Assembly (NCBI GenBank): GCA_017411945.1 | Contig: JAFQPD010000131.1 | Coordinates: 1-28,568 of the forward strand | DNA: 28,568 nt | Reading direction: 5' to 3' | Origin: Mailhella sp. | Lineage (GTDB): Bacteria > Desulfobacterota > Desulfovibrionia > Desulfovibrionales > Desulfovibrionaceae | Shown here: one piece after another, positions 6,898 to 15,812 of the stretch | Layout of the letters: each line of letters starts with the position of its first letter | How positions within the stretch are numbered: position 1 is the stretch's first letter | Translations under genes and position numbers: made by a program | Notes under the pieces: generated by a model | Database searches by the model: none | What the model was told of the DNA's origin: nothing | The model's input: only the letters and a program-made list of their open reading frames with translations

Positions 6898-7718
6898 AGC
6901 TCGACCTGCGCCGCCACGGCATGTTCCTCGCCGGGCTCTCCATCGTGCTCTTCATGAGCGCGCTTGCCCTGCTCGCCCCGTGGATAGCCCCCTTCGACCC
7001 TGCCGCGCTGGACCTCGACAATATCCTCATGCCGCCCTCCTCCGAGCATATCCTCGGCACGGACGCCCTCGGCCGCGACGTGTTCTCCCGCCTGCTCTAC
7101 GGGGCGCGGGTCTCGCTGTGGGTGGGCTTCGTGGCAGTGGGCCTTTCCACGGCCATAGGCATAGTCCTCGGCCTCAGCTCCGGCTACTTCGGCGGCTGGA
7201 CCGACGAGCTCATCATGCGCGGCGTGGACGTCATGCTCTGCTTCCCTTCCTTCTTCCTCATCCTTGCGGTCATCGCCTTCCTCGAACCGAGCCTGACCAA
7301 CATCATGATCGTCATCGGCCTGACCTCGTGGATGGGCGTGGCCCGCCTTGTGCGAGCCGAAACGCTCTCCCTGCGCGAACGCGACTTCATCGCCGCGTCG
7401 AAGCTGGCCGGCGCATCCTCCCCGCGCCTGCTCTTCGTGCACATACTGCCCAATGCCCTCGCCCCTGTGCTCGTTTCCGCCACTCTCGGCGTGGCAGGCG
7501 CCATACTCGTGGAATCCTCGCTCAGCTTCCTCGGCCTCGGCGTACAGCCGCCCGACGCCAGCTGGGGCAATATGCTCATGGAAGGCAAGAACGTGCTGGA
7601 AATAGCCCCCTGGCTCTCGCTCTGGCCCGGACTCGCCATTCTCGTCACCGTTCTCGGCTACAACCTCCTCGGCGAATCCCTCCGCGACATGCTCGACCCC
7701 CGGCTGAGGGAGAGGTAG
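6894..7718 (+). CDS. ABC transporter permease, DppC/OppC type
   Basis: A 274-residue second permease that would pair with the preceding DppB-type protein. Features are an N-terminal helix (about 11-31), the DppC signature around SSEHILGTDALGRDVFSRLL, six helices in all, the coupling loop AASKLAGASSPRLLFVHILP, and the closing GESLRDMLDPRLRER typical of DppC. ATGA overlap with the upstream gene indicates translational coupling. It is the last gene of the plus-strand operon and is followed by two hairpins. The missing ATPase subunits (DppD/F) and binding protein must be encoded elsewhere. Confidence 0.9.
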   Translation: MKLDLRRHGMFLAGLSIVLFMSALALLAPWIAPFDPAALDLDNILMPPSSEHILGTDALGRDVFSRLLYGARVSLWVGFVAVGLSTAIGIVLGLSSGYFGGWTDELIMRGVDVMLCFPSFFLILAVIAFLEPSLTNIMIVIGLTSWMGVARLVRAETLSLRERDFIAASKLAGASSPRLLFVHILPNALAPVLVSATLGVAGAILVESSLSFLGLGVQPPDASWGNMLMEGKNVLEIAPWLSLWPGLAILVTVLGYNLLGESLRDMLDPRLRER

Positions 7719-7728
7719 TTGTGTTTCC

Positions 7729-7781
7729 GGGGGAGGGCCACCTTTCTGTAGAAAGGTGCTCCCTCCCCCGTACCCCCTCCC
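7729..7781 (+). terminator. Triplex-capable 3'-end hairpin after dppC-type gene
   Basis: Ten bases past the stop codon: GGGGGAGGG (7729-7737), an inner stem CACCTTTC/GAAAGGTG with TGTA loop (7739-7758), CCCTCCCCC (7761-7769) pairing with the first arm, three bases GTA, then CCCCCTCCC (7773-7781), the exact mirror of the previous arm. The last arm is parallel-complementary to the purine arm, as required for a pyrimidine-motif triple helix. It is followed by CTTCCAAAGACTTCTAT. The same layout occurs at 10584-10652. Hairpin certain; triplex formation inferred. Confidence 0.7.
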
Positions 7782-7808
7782 TTCCAAAGACTTCTATCTG
7801 GTACGACA

Positions 7809-7842
7809 AAAGGCCGCCCGAAAATCGGACGGCCTTTCTTTT
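7809..7842 (+). terminator. Rho-independent terminator, probably bidirectional
   Basis: AAAGGCCGCCCGA (7809-7821) and TCGGACGGCCTTT (7825-7837) make a 13-bp stem with one mismatch and an AAA loop, followed by CTTTTT. The minus strand ends in TTTTGTCG, so it can also stop the converging gene at 7869. It is the second of two hairpins after the plus-strand operon. Confidence 0.85.
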
Positions 7843-7868
7843 TAGCCAGATGAGTGTGCTATGCGGCC

Positions 7869-8927
7869 TTACTGCATGGCAGGGCCGGAGCTCTGTTCCT
7901 CGGCCTCGGCGGCGGCGCGGAGCTCTTCGGATTCCTTGCTGTACTTGGCGATGAGCTCAGGGTCGAGGCCCATTTCGCCCTGCAGCCACACGGTGCCGGT
8001 GATGTCTTCGCCCACCTGAGGCTCGTAGCCCTTGAGGATGTGTTCGCCCACATACAGGGAAGCCACTACGGCATGGTCGCCCACGCCGGCGATGCGGGTC
8101 TCGATGCGGCGGAAGCTGTGGCCGAGGAACTCCACCTTTTCTATGGCGAGCACAGGAGCCTGGAACACCCACACGCCGACCACGGGAGAAGGAAGGAGCA
8201 CGCCATGACCCTTGGAAGAGACCGCAGGGGCCACGAAGTCTTCGGCAGTCTTGTCGGGGTTCTCTTCAAGGAACTTCTTCTGCATGGCCTCGTAGGCGGG
8301 AGTGCCGGCCTCAGGAGTGAACTCGGTCTCGTCCTGCTTCTGCACGCCGAGGATAAGGCCGGACAGGAAGAACTGTGCGCTGGCGCCGAACTGGAGCTGG
8401 GGCACATGCTGGAAGAAGCCGGAAAGGAAGAAGTTCAGCGGAGCGCCGTTCACAGCAGAGCGGGCGGCGACAACGCCGGAGATCTGGTTCGACCAGATAT
8501 GGGCCTGATCGATGACGCAGGGGTTGGGAAGGCCGGCAAGGGAAGGATAGCCGTTCACGAAATCAGCCTCGCCGGTGCCGGGAGTCATGAGAACGTTGCA
8601 GTGCACGGCCATGCCGCCGGAAGTTTCGGAAGTGCAGAGCACCACGGCCTTGCCGTCCTTGCGCTGCATAACAGGGCCGGAGGGCTTCAGCGTGGGGAAC
8701 ATTTCCTGCACTTTTTCGATGAACTCCTGGATGCCGCCGGGCAGGCAGGCGCTCCACACGTCGCCAAGGCCCTCGAAGTGCTGGCCGTAGAAGGACGACT
8801 TCGGGCCTTCGCTCTCGGAAGCGGAGTCGCTGGAAGTATTGTTGCGCACGGGCGCGGGCTGGGGCTGCTGTTTGCTGTCGCTGCTGGTGTTCGACTTGCC
8901 GCCGAAAAGTTTACCGAAAAATCCCAT
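7869..8927 (-). CDS. Unrecognised 352-residue protein
   Basis: I do not recognise this family. The start MGFFGKLFGGKS is set by AAGGAG seven bases upstream; the longer reading frame would begin before the promoter. It opens with a short amphipathic glycine/phenylalanine segment, then a low-complexity linker rich in Ser, Asn, Asp and Gln (about 12-45), then a folded part of mixed hydrophobic and polar segments with no clear transmembrane helix or signal peptide. A Glu/Ala/Ser-rich tail (about 330-352) closes it. FFLSGFFQHVPQLQFGASAQ and FFLSGLILGVQKQD form a repeated FFLSG pattern. It stands alone, convergent with the permease operon, with its own promoter and a shared terminator. Coding is supported by typical codon use, promoter and ribosome binding site. 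Confidence 0.8.
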   Translation of the reverse strand: MGFFGKLFGGKSNTSSDSKQQPQPAPVRNNTSSDSASESEGPKSSFYGQHFEGLGDVWSACLPGGIQEFIEKVQEMFPTLKPSGPVMQRKDGKAVVLCTSETSGGMAVHCNVLMTPGTGEADFVNGYPSLAGLPNPCVIDQAHIWSNQISGVVAARSAVNGAPLNFFLSGFFQHVPQLQFGASAQFFLSGLILGVQKQDETEFTPEAGTPAYEAMQKKFLEENPDKTAEDFVAPAVSSKGHGVLLPSPVVGVWVFQAPVLAIEKVEFLGHSFRRIETRIAGVGDHAVVASLYVGEHILKGYEPQVGEDITGTVWLQGEMGLDPELIAKYSKESEELRAAAEAEEQSSGPAMQ

Positions 8928-8988
8928 GTATGCTCCTTGCCCTGAGGGCGTAGTCTTACAAAAGGTGAAAAAAGTATGCTGACATGCG

Positions 8989-9017
8989 ATAATAGCGCGT
9001 TCCCCCTCCGGGGGCAA
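8989..9017 (-). promoter_or_regulatory. sigma70-type promoter of the unrecognised gene
   Basis: Minus strand TTGCCC (9012-9017), a 17-base spacer, and TATTAT (8989-8994), about 60 bases upstream of the start codon at 8927. A CCCCC/GGGGG hairpin (about 9002-9014) lies inside the spacer and -35 region and could modulate it. Confidence 0.6.
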
Positions 9018-9045
9018 GAAAAGCTTGTGCCGATATCGTACAAAT

Positions 9046-10428
9046 TCAGCTCAGACGGCGAGAACGCCGTATGCCGAAGAAGAGAGCCAGCAAATTCAGC
9101 GAACCGAAGAGGATAAGCGTATAGCGCATGGCTTCGAGGAACGTTTCGGCATTGCCCGCATCTATGGAAGCTCGCCCCATGAAGAAGCCTATCATGCCCG
9201 CCATGAGTATGTGGCTCATCAGGCCGCCCAGCGTGCGCAGGCATCCCAGCAGGCCCGAAGCCATGGGCATGTATTCCTGTGGGACATTGCCCAGCGTGGC
9301 CGAAACGTTCGGAGCGACAAAGAAGGCTATGCCCGTGCCGAGGCAGGCCTGCTGAAGCACTACCTGCCACACAGGGCTGTGCGCATCCAGAAGCGTGAGC
9401 GCGAGTATGCTCGCTCCGCATCCGGCCATGCCGAACAGCGAAACGCGCACGGCGTCGAAACGGTCGGCAAGGCGGCCAGCCACAGGGGAAAGAACCATCT
9501 GCATGAAGCTCTGCGTCATCATCACACAGCCCGCGGCAAAGGCGTTCAGGCCGAGCACCTGCTGGAGATACAGGGAGAAGAACACCGAAAGGCCCATGAT
9601 GGCCCCGTAGTTGATGAACGTGGCCGCCATGCCGCCGGGCAGGCCGCGCACCTTGGCAAGGACGCGAAGCTCCATGATGGGATTGCCGCTTCTCAGCTCC
9701 TGCCGCACGAAAACGGCGAGAAGGGAAAAGCCGGCAGGAAGCATCCAGATGACGGCCGGATGCAGGAAATGGCAGGTCGCGCCGAAGGTGATGAGGGAAA
9801 GGCTGACCACGGCCAGAGCGGCATTCGGCAGATTGAAGGGGCGATCCGGCGCACTGGGAGGCTGGGAAGGGATGACGCGCCGCAGAAGCCAGAGATCCAC
9901 CGCTCCGAAAAAGGCCACTGCGAAGAATACCGAACGCCAGCCGATGAGTTCGGTGAGCCCGCCGCAGACCAGCGGGCCGACGGCAAGGCCGAGATAGACA
10001 GCCGTGACCACAGTGCTGATGATCTGCCCTCGCCTTTCCGGCGGAGCAAGGGTGACGCTGAGCGAGGTGACGCAGCAGGATATGGAAGCCGCCGCCAGCC
10101 CCTGCGCGAAACGGAGAGCGATGGCGAAAGCCATGCTCCGGGCCATGGCAAGAAGCACGCCGAAAAGGCAGAACAGGGCAACGCCGGCCAGCAGTACGCG
10201 CTTCACGCCCAGCATGCCGCAGATGCGCCCGCTGAGCATATGGGAGAGGCCCTGCCCCAGATTGTAGCAGACCATGACCAGAGAAAGCGCGACGGCGGAA
10301 CCTTCGAGAGACGCGCCTATGGCCGGAAGCATGGCCGCCACGCCGCTCACGAGGAAGGGCGCGAAGAGATTGCCCGTCCAGAGTCCGGCGATGGTGGTCT
10401 TGAGTTGGGGCGAAAGGGGCTCAGACAT
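9046..10428 (-). CDS. MFS transporter, DHA2 (EmrB/QacA-like) family
   Basis: A 460-residue inner-membrane transporter with about 14 hydrophobic segments, the layout of DHA2 proton-coupled drug efflux pumps. The cytoplasmic loop between helices 2 and 3 carries the motif A equivalent SGRICGMLGVKRVLLAG; a second related loop SPVAGRLADRFDAVRVSLFG lies in the second half. AAGGAG six bases before the ATG supports the start. It is single, between the unrecognised gene and the end of the lon operon, with no membrane-fusion partner or regulator next to it. The substrate is unknown; the closest comparison is multidrug export. Confidence 0.88.
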   Translation of the reverse strand: MSEPLSPQLKTTIAGLWTGNLFAPFLVSGVAAMLPAIGASLEGSAVALSLVMVCYNLGQGLSHMLSGRICGMLGVKRVLLAGVALFCLFGVLLAMARSMAFAIALRFAQGLAAASISCCVTSLSVTLAPPERRGQIISTVVTAVYLGLAVGPLVCGGLTELIGWRSVFFAVAFFGAVDLWLLRRVIPSQPPSAPDRPFNLPNAALAVVSLSLITFGATCHFLHPAVIWMLPAGFSLLAVFVRQELRSGNPIMELRVLAKVRGLPGGMAATFINYGAIMGLSVFFSLYLQQVLGLNAFAAGCVMMTQSFMQMVLSPVAGRLADRFDAVRVSLFGMAGCGASILALTLLDAHSPVWQVVLQQACLGTGIAFFVAPNVSATLGNVPQEYMPMASGLLGCLRTLGGLMSHILMAGMIGFFMGRASIDAGNAETFLEAMRYTLILFGSLNLLALFFGIRRSRRLS

Positions 10429-10511
10429 AATTTCTCCTTCTCTGCCCTTCTACTCCTTTTCCCTCAAAAAGCCCAGAGGTGTCCATTCCGCATCCCTTCA
10501 TCTTAAGCAGA

Positions 10512-10535
10512 AAGCCGCTCCCGAGGGAACGGCTT
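10512..10535. terminator. Hairpin between lon operon and MFS gene
   Basis: AAGCCG-c-TCCC (10512-10522) and GGGA-a-CGGCTT (10525-10535) form an interrupted 10-bp stem. On the minus strand it is followed by TCTGCTT, a poor T-tract. It could act as a backup stop for the lon transcript. Confidence 0.4.
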
Positions 10536-10583
10536 CTCTTCAAACAAAAACTTCCCGCCTGTGCCCGCAAATAAAAAGCTTTG

Positions 10584-10652
10584 AAGGGAGAGGGGGAGGT
10601 CAGGAGGGGGAGAGGGAACAATTTCTCGAAATTTTCCCTCTCCCCCTCCTGG
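10584..10652 (-). terminator. Triplex-capable 3'-end hairpin after lon
   Basis: Read on the minus strand, from two bases after the lon stop codon: a purine arm GGAGGGGGAGAGGGAA (10634-10649), an inner AATTTC/GAAATT hairpin (10620-10633), a pyrimidine arm TTCCCTCTCCCCCTCC (10603-10618), three bases TGA, and CCTCCCCCTCTCCCTT (10584-10599). The last arm is a perfect 16-base mirror of the previous one, so it can lie in the groove of the stem as a third strand. CAAAGCTTTTTAT follows, giving a U-tract. The architecture is the same as at 7729-7781. Confidence 0.75.
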
Positions 10653-10653
10653 A

Positions 10654-13308
<2,655 letters not shown>

Positions 13309-13356
13309 CGTTTCCTCGCGGCGGGAAAGCCCCGCCCTGCTTCAGCGGTGACGTGT

Positions 13357-14100
13357 TTACGAACGCTGAATATCCAGACAGCGGTCGAGCTTGATGCTGA
13401 AGCAGTTTTCTGGAGTGATGATGATATGGTCATGCATATGCAGGCCCAGATGCTTCAGCGCGGCGTCGATACGCCCGGTCAGTTCCCTGTCGAAAAGGGA
13501 AGGCCTGAACGAACCGCCGGGATGGTTGTGCATGAGCACGAGCGAACTCGCCTTATGCTGCAGCATGAGCTGAACGATCTCCAGAGGGTCCAGGGCAACA
13601 CGGTCGAAACTGCCGTGGCGTACTTTGTTATAGGTAAGCAGTCTGTTCTGTTTGTCCAGCAGTATGGTCCACACTTCCTCATCGGAACTCAGCCGGAGCC
13701 TTTCGAGCCCCAGATGGATGACGTCGTGCATGTCCAGGCTCTGCTTCTTTTGTACGGTGCTTTGTGCGGAGCGGGCAATGATTTCCCGAATGAGAGCGCA
13801 GGCCGAATCGACGGGCTCGCCGCAGCCCTCCACAAGGCGGCGTTCCGCATTGGAAGCGGCCAGAAAATCGCCAATGCTCCCGAAGCGGGCGAGTATCCTC
13901 TTGGCAAGCAGCTTATTGTCGCGCCTCAGATAGACATGGCCGAGCAGGAGTTCAAGGATCTCATAGTCGGGAAGAGCAGAAGGATCCTGAAGGAAACGCT
14001 TCCTGAGGCGGGCGCGGTGACCGGCACGAAGCTCGGCATCGGAGGGGACGGCGGGGCAGGCCGGCTGTTCAGAAAGGAGGCTGTTTCTTTTCGCGCACAT
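13357..14100 (-). CDS. radC: RadC/JAMM-domain DNA repair-family protein
   Basis: A 247-residue RadC protein. The N-terminal part has a helix-hairpin-helix-like region (about 65-95, RILARFGSIGDFLAASN), and the C-terminal part is the MPN/JAMM-type domain with E142 (EEVW), H191 and H193 (HNHPGG) and D204 (SLFD), so the metal-binding set is complete. The family's biochemical role is not settled despite the repair-based name. The ATG at 14098-14100 has no recognisable ribosome binding site. It lies nine codons downstream of, and in the same frame as, the holA stop codon, so translational coupling to holA is likely. lon starts 48 bases after its stop. Confidence 0.9.
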   Translation of the reverse strand: MCAKRNSLLSEQPACPAVPSDAELRAGHRARLRKRFLQDPSALPDYEILELLLGHVYLRRDNKLLAKRILARFGSIGDFLAASNAERRLVEGCGEPVDSACALIREIIARSAQSTVQKKQSLDMHDVIHLGLERLRLSSDEEVWTILLDKQNRLLTYNKVRHGSFDRVALDPLEIVQLMLQHKASSLVLMHNHPGGSFRPSLFDRELTGRIDAALKHLGLHMHDHIIITPENCFSIKLDRCLDIQRS

Positions 14101-14127
14101 GGCAAAGGCAGTTCTGGCAGAGCCTGA

Positions 14128-15147
14128 TCAGGAGCGAGCCCCAAAGATGAGCGTCAGCTGGGCCACAAGAGATTCCATGGCCTGGAGCGGGGAACGCGCA
14201 CCGCTCTTCACGGAGAACTCTGCGGCGGCAAGAGCTTCGAGCACGGCGGAAAGCCCGGCAGGGCCGAGCTTGGAGGCAAGGCGCCGCTTCTCGGCTTCCA
14301 CATGCTGCGGGACGAAGACTTTCTCCCCGGCGTTCATCTGCCAGAGCATGCGAGCTTCGCGCGCCATGAGCGTAAGCAGGGGGAAAAGAAGGGATTCGCC
14401 GCCGTCGCCTTCGCGCAGGAGCGTTTTCCACACCGCACGGGCATTGCCGTTCTCAAGCTGGCGGATGAAGTCGAAGATCACGGCATCGGGCGTGAACTCC
14501 GTCATCTGCCGAACGAGGGAAACATCGACGGAGCCGTCCTGCGAAGCAAGGGAAAGCTGTTCCAGAACACCGCGCACAGCCGAGGCGTCGGGGATGAGCA
14601 TCTCGGCAAGGGCGTTGAGCGCATCCGGAGCCATGCGCAGGCCGAGGGCGGCTGCTTCCCGCTGGACATGCTGGCGGAGCGTGCGGGCTTCAAGGCCGGG
14701 GGAACGCCACTGCCACTTCTGCTTCTCGGCAAAGGCAAGGCACTTGAGCTTGGCAATGTGCGCGGGAAGCTTGGGCTGGCCCTTTTCCCACGGGCATTCC
14801 ATGCAGAATATGGGCAGAACGCCGGGACGGGGCGTTGCAAGGGCGGAGGAAAGCTTTTTCCACACTTCGGCAGAGAGCTGATGCGCGCCCCGGACGATGA
14901 GTATGCGCTGGCGGCCGTCCATGCCTAGCAGGGTGAGGGCGTCCCAGAAGCGGCGGTCCAGCCCTTCATCGGCCCAGAAGGTATGGATGTCCGGCGCGGC
15001 AGAAGAGGCAGGCATGAGCCCGCCCATGAGAGAAGAGCCGCCCTGCCCTGCCTGTGCCATGAGCGGCGGCAGGAGCTCGCTGTCCATCCAGCTGCGCAGG
15101 AGAGCGGCATCGGGGCAGATGCAGAAGAAGAAGCCTGGCCTGTCCAT
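14128..15147 (-). CDS. holA: DNA polymerase III delta subunit
   Basis: A 339-residue clamp-loader subunit (HolA) that opens the sliding clamp. Sequence is divergent, as usual for this family, but the layout fits: an N-terminal Rossmann-like domain (ILIVRGAHQLSAEVWKKLSS about 82-101, then VLPIFCMECPW), a helical middle with APDALNALAEMLIPDASAVR, and the C-terminal collar domain (LLFPLLTLMAREARMLWQM). Position supports it: holA follows leuS and lptE in many proteobacteria. It begins 15 bases after the lptE stop codon. The normal HolA length is about 340 residues. Confidence 0.85.
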   Translation of the reverse strand: MDRPGFFFCICPDAALLRSWMDSELLPPLMAQAGQGGSSLMGGLMPASSAAPDIHTFWADEGLDRRFWDALTLLGMDGRQRILIVRGAHQLSAEVWKKLSSALATPRPGVLPIFCMECPWEKGQPKLPAHIAKLKCLAFAEKQKWQWRSPGLEARTLRQHVQREAAALGLRMAPDALNALAEMLIPDASAVRGVLEQLSLASQDGSVDVSLVRQMTEFTPDAVIFDFIRQLENGNARAVWKTLLREGDGGESLLFPLLTLMAREARMLWQMNAGEKVFVPQHVEAEKRRLASKLGPAGLSAVLEALAAAEFSVKSGARSPLQAMESLVAQLTLIFGARS

Positions 15148-15162
15148 GTCTGGAACTCCGGG

Positions 15163-15699
15163 CTAGAATTCCTGCTGCATGAGGTCGAGGGTGCGGCGCA
15201 CGACTTCCTTGATGCCTTCTCTCACGGCGCTGTCTTCATCTACCACTTCGAACTTGTCATTATAGGTGACAGGGCCGGACTTCCACACCACGGCGCCGGT
15301 CTTCCCGCTGCGCACTATCATCTCAAGGGCAACAGTCGTCGTGCTGAGCAGGGTATTGTCCACGCGGTTAGAAATAGAGGAACGCACCTTGAAGCCGGTC
15401 ATGTTCACAGTGAGCAGGTAGTCGGCATTGCCGTCGTCCACCCAGCGGGCAAGGCGGCGCAGGTTCACTTCATCGCGCACAACGCCGCGGGTGTAGTACT
15501 GGACCCAGGGGAACAGGGTGATCTGTTCGACCTTATCGAACTTGATAGTGCTGTTTCCGCTGCCGAGCACACTGTGGGCGCGGCTGGAAGCGGAGCTGAA
15601 TCCGTCCATCTGGTAGCCGCAGCCGCCGACAAAGAGGCCCACACAGCACAGAGACGCCGCAACGAGCCCTTTCCAGTTTCCGAAGGTCAGTTTCTTCAT
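15163..15699 (-). CDS. lptE: LPS-assembly lipoprotein LptE
   Basis: A 178-residue lipoprotein expected to plug the LptD barrel and help place LPS in the outer membrane. The start MKKLTFGNWKG gives a proper signal peptide (basic start, hydrophobic core, lipobox VGGC with C27), followed by CGYQM; the much longer reading frame upstream lies over leuS in another frame and is discarded. The mature part has the alternating strand pattern of LptE (YYTRGVVRDEVNLRRLARWV, NADYLLTVNMTGFKVRSSIS, TTTVALEMIV). The position between leuS and holA is the classic one for this gene. The ribosome binding site is weak. Confidence 0.88.
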   Translation of the reverse strand: MKKLTFGNWKGLVAASLCCVGLFVGGCGYQMDGFSSASSRAHSVLGSGNSTIKFDKVEQITLFPWVQYYTRGVVRDEVNLRRLARWVDDGNADYLLTVNMTGFKVRSSISNRVDNTLLSTTTVALEMIVRSGKTGAVVWKSGPVTYNDKFEVVDEDSAVREGIKEVVRRTLDLMQQEF

Positions 15700-15769
15700 C
15701 AGATCACCATGGCCGCAAGGCCGGAGATTCGCCCTGCCCCTGCCGGCAGACGCAGGAAAGGGCAGAGAG

Positions 15770-15797
15770 GCCCGGCCTCCCCGAAAGGAAGCCGGGC
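15770..15797 (-). other. Intra-operon hairpin between leuS and lptE
   Basis: GCCCGGCCTCC (15770-15780) and GGAAGCCGGGC (15787-15797) form an 11-bp stem with one wobble. No T-tract follows on the minus strand. It could be an RNA-processing or partial attenuation site. Confidence 0.4.
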
Positions 15798-15812
15798 GTA
15801 TTTTGAGCGGTC

